The notes under the pieces: model-generated | Seen by the model: only the letters and a program-made list of their open reading frames with translations | Told to the model about the DNA's origin: nothing | Database searches by the model: none | In this document: piece after piece, positions 3,834 to 5,950 of the stretch | Numbering within the stretch: position 1 is the first letter of the stretch | Layout: the number at the start of each line of letters is the position of its first letter | Position numbers and translations under genes: made by a program | Origin: an uncultured bacterium | GTDB lineage: Bacteria > Bacillota > Clostridia > Lachnospirales > Lachnospiraceae | Assembly: GCA_905214675.1 (NCBI GenBank) | Contig: CAJMMS010000078.1 | Coordinates: 1 to 5,950, forward strand | Direction of reading: 5' to 3' | Length of the DNA stretch: 5,950 bases

Positions 3834-5950
3834 TCAAACCTGTCGCAGGCACAGCTCTTTCACTTTATCCAGAACGCTGTCCATCGTTGCTTTTTCAGAC
3901 ATCCAGGTACGCATTCCAAGCTCATCTGCTGCCTGCTTCGTCTGTTTTCCGATACAGACTGCCCGGACAAGGGAAAAATCAAGTCCTTTGGTTGCCTGTG
4001 CAAATCCCCGCACCGTCGATGCACTGGTAAATACCGCAAAATCAATCTTTCCCTGTTCAAACTCTGCTCTCTGATCGATCAGTTCTGATGTTTTATACAG
4101 GGTGCGATAGGTTGGCACATCGTCGATCTGCACTTTGGCTACTTTCTGAAGTTCTGTGATCAGTTCCTGATTTGCAGCCTCTGCCCGCGGGATCAGGATC
4201 CGCTCTCCTCCCGTGCAGGCCCCGGCAAGGCTGGATCCTAGATGTTCTCCGTCAAAGATTTCCGGTTTCAGATCTGCCCGGATTCCATGTTTTTTCAGTT
4301 CTTTTTCGGAACCGCTTCCGATAACGGCAAATTTTGCCGCCGCAAGTTTGCGGATATCCACTTCGTTTTCTGCCATGTTTTCAAAAAAGATCCGCACTCC
4401 GGTCGGACTGGTAAAGACGATCCAGTCATAAGATGCGATCTGCTCCAGGCATGTTTTCAGTTTCTGATTTTCTTTGATCGCCTCGGTACGGATTGCCGGA
4501 AGCTCCAGCACTTCTGCCCCTTCTCTTCGAAGCTTTTCTGCCATTTTTGAGATCCGTTCTTTTGGCCTTGTGATCAGGATTTTGCGTCCCGCAAGCGGCA
4601 GTGCTTCATGCCATGCAAATTTATCAGCCAGGGCACATACTTCCCCAACCACGATGATGGCCGGTGTCTGAATCCCCTGCCTTTGCACCTCTTCTGGCAG
4701 TGTTGAAACGGTTGCACAGATCCGTTTCTGTCCTGCCGTGGTTCCCTGCTGTAAAATAGCCGCAGGCATATCTGCACGCATGCCTGCCTTTAAAAGTGCA
4801 TCGCAGATATCCGCAAGTGCCGTCACACCCATCAGAAAGACAAGTGTTCCTTTTGTCCTTACCAGTGCCTCAAAATCAATATCATAGGTATCGCCTTTTT
4901 TCTTATGACCGGTAATGATATGCACGGAAGAACAGAAATCCCGGTGCGTGACCGGAATGCCATTATAGGCAGGCACTGCGATCGCCGAAGTCACACCCGG
5001 CACGACCTCGTATGGGATCTGATGTGCCTTCAGAAGCTCCAGTTCTTCTCCGCCTCTGCCAAAGAGAAACGGATCTCCGCCTTTTAACCGCACAACTTTC
5101 TTTCCTTCCAGTGCTTTTTTCACAAGGATTTTGTTGATCTCTTCCTGATGCATCAGATGATGGCTTGCCCGCTTGCCGACGTTAATCTTCTCGGCATTCT
5201 CCGGGATCATACTTAAAATGCCCTGACCTGCCAGTGCATCGTAGACGACAACTTCTGCCTCCTGAAGCACACGTTTTCCTTTCAGCGTAAACAGCCCCGG
5301 ATCGGAAGGGCCTGCTCCTACCAGCCAGACTTTTCCTGTTTTTATATCACCTTCTTTTGTGGCCGTGCAGCTTTGTGCATGACACGCTGTTTTCAGTTGC
5401 CCGGCAAGCTGTATTCCGATTGTTTCGGCATCTTCCGGATTTCCTTCGATCTGACCTTTTTTATAGATTCCGGTCGCTTCCTGGTAATACAGTCCACGAA
5501 GCAGAAGTTTTCCGCTTTTGATCTCTGCGTAGGCAGCGATCGGTGAGCTGCACCCGCCATTTAAATATTTTACAAAAGCCCGCTCTGCTGCCTGTGCTGC
5601 CTGTGCCGCCGGATCGTTATAGGCTTTCAGAAAAGCATAATCTTCTCCTTTTCTTCCCTGAACCGCCAGAATCCCCTGACCTGCTGCCGGAATGATCTCA
5701 TCCGGCTCAAAATAGCGATAAATGCGGCTTTCCAGTCCAAGTCGTTTTAAACCTGCCGCTGCCAGGATCAGTGCACCGTAAGTTCCGGACTGAAGTTTCT
5801 GCAGTCTGGTCTGGATATTTCCTCTTACCGGAAGAAAGGTTACATCCGGATACAGCTCTTTAAGCTGTAGCATCCGTCTCCGGCTGGAGCATCCGACCGG
5901 AAGTGTTCTGTCCCATTTTTCTGTTCCTTTGGGAAGCACCAGCACATCTC
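3834..5950 (-). CDS. hemC-cobA-hemD: Trifunctional HemC-CobA-HemD fusion: hydroxymethylbilane synthase / uroporphyrinogen-III C-methyltransferase / uroporphyrinogen-III synthase (5' partial)
   Basis: The frame is open to the right edge: codon 5948-5946 reads Asp before the GTG at 5945, giving the HemC-like DVLVLP. That GTG is therefore not the start, and by comparison with E. coli HemC about 110 residues are missing. Numbering from GTG 5945, residues 1-185 are HemC: VGCSSRRR (17-24), VRGNIQTRL (40-48), LAAAGLKRLGLESR (61-74), PAAGQG (86-91), and LNGGCSSP with the dipyrromethane-cofactor cysteine C132. Residues 204-440 are CobA/SUMT: VGAGPSDPG (209-217), VGKRASHH, VVRLKGGDPFLFGRGGEE (284-301), VVPGVTSAIAVPAYNGIP and THRD (314-336), then TLVFLMG. 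Residues 450-703 are HemD: GRKILITRP, FTSPTGVRIFF, PTYRT (611-615), FTSASTVRGFA. Together they take porphobilinogen to uroporphyrinogen III and on to precorrin-2. No stop or frameshift interrupts the joins, so this is a true fusion. It is the first visible gene of the operon. Confidence 0.95.
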   Translation of the reverse strand, partial: DVLVLPKGTEKWDRTLPVGCSSRRRMLQLKELYPDVTFLPVRGNIQTRLQKLQSGTYGALILAAAGLKRLGLESRIYRYFEPDEIIPAAGQGILAVQGRKGEDYAFLKAYNDPAAQAAQAAERAFVKYLNGGCSSPIAAYAEIKSGKLLLRGLYYQEATGIYKKGQIEGNPEDAETIGIQLAGQLKTACHAQSCTATKEGDIKTGKVWLVGAGPSDPGLFTLKGKRVLQEAEVVVYDALAGQGILSMIPENAEKINVGKRASHHLMHQEEINKILVKKALEGKKVVRLKGGDPFLFGRGGEELELLKAHQIPYEVVPGVTSAIAVPAYNGIPVTHRDFCSSVHIITGHKKKGDTYDIDFEALVRTKGTLVFLMGVTALADICDALLKAGMRADMPAAILQQGTTAGQKRICATVSTLPEEVQRQGIQTPAIIVVGEVCALADKFAWHEALPLAGRKILITRPKERISKMAEKLRREGAEVLELPAIRTEAIKENQKLKTCLEQIASYDWIVFTSPTGVRIFFENMAENEVDIRKLAAAKFAVIGSGSEKELKKHGIRADLKPEIFDGEHLGSSLAGACTGGERILIPRAEAANQELITELQKVAKVQIDDVPTYRTLYKTSELIDQRAEFEQGKIDFAVFTSASTVRGFAQATKGLDFSLVRAVCIGKQTKQAADELGMRTWMSEKATMDSVLDKVKELCLRQV

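Noticed and set aside
5943..5945. GTG at 5945 as the start of the fusion gene
   Set aside because: The frame stays open upstream to the window edge and the preceding Asp continues the conserved HemC sequence, so the gene starts outside the window.

Overview
The window looks like chromosome from an anaerobic Firmicute, most likely a Clostridia member of the Lachnospiraceae type. The evidence is the compact tetrapyrrole operon with a HemC-CobA-HemD fusion, HemB and a C5-pathway HemL, purine-rich Shine-Dalgarno sites, and A+T-rich intergenic DNA. Genus and species cannot be set from the sequence alone.

Layout. Positions 1-194 are a regulatory leader. It holds a convincing leftward promoter with a palindrome inside its spacer, reading toward a gene beyond the left edge, and a weaker rightward promoter for the next gene. 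Positions 195-602 (+) encode a small XRE-type helix-turn-helix regulator at about 30% G+C. Positions 603-1475 hold no intact gene that I can defend. They do hold short direct and inverted repeats (637-743), a GTAACG/ACGCGA-rich patch (782-899), minus-strand open stretches that may be decayed coding DNA, a strong two-way terminator (980-1026), a frameshifted minus-strand mini-gene remnant (1059-1191), and two large hairpins (1289-1368 and 1418-1487). Positions 1476-5950 are a minus-strand operon at about 50% G+C, read from right to left: hemC-cobA-hemD fusion (5' end off the window), hemB, hemL. HemL and hemB overlap by 4 bases.

How the genes work together. HemL makes 5-aminolevulinate from glutamate-1-semialdehyde. 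HemB condenses two of these to porphobilinogen. The HemC part polymerises four porphobilinogens to hydroxymethylbilane, and the HemD part cyclises it to uroporphyrinogen III. The CobA part methylates that to precorrin-2, the entry to siroheme and cobalamin (B12). No hemE/F/G/H is visible, so the operon is most simply read as feeding siroheme/corrinoid synthesis rather than protoheme; genes outside the window could change that reading. The operon promoter and probable hemA/sirohydrochlorin genes would lie to the right, out of view.

No CRISPR array, tRNA, rRNA, integrase or transposase was found. The most unusual items are the three-enzyme fusion, the long hairpin that swallows the hemL stop codon, the operator-like palindrome in the divergent promoter, and the frameshifted remnant with its own terminator. 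None of these amounts to clear evidence of a new biological system.
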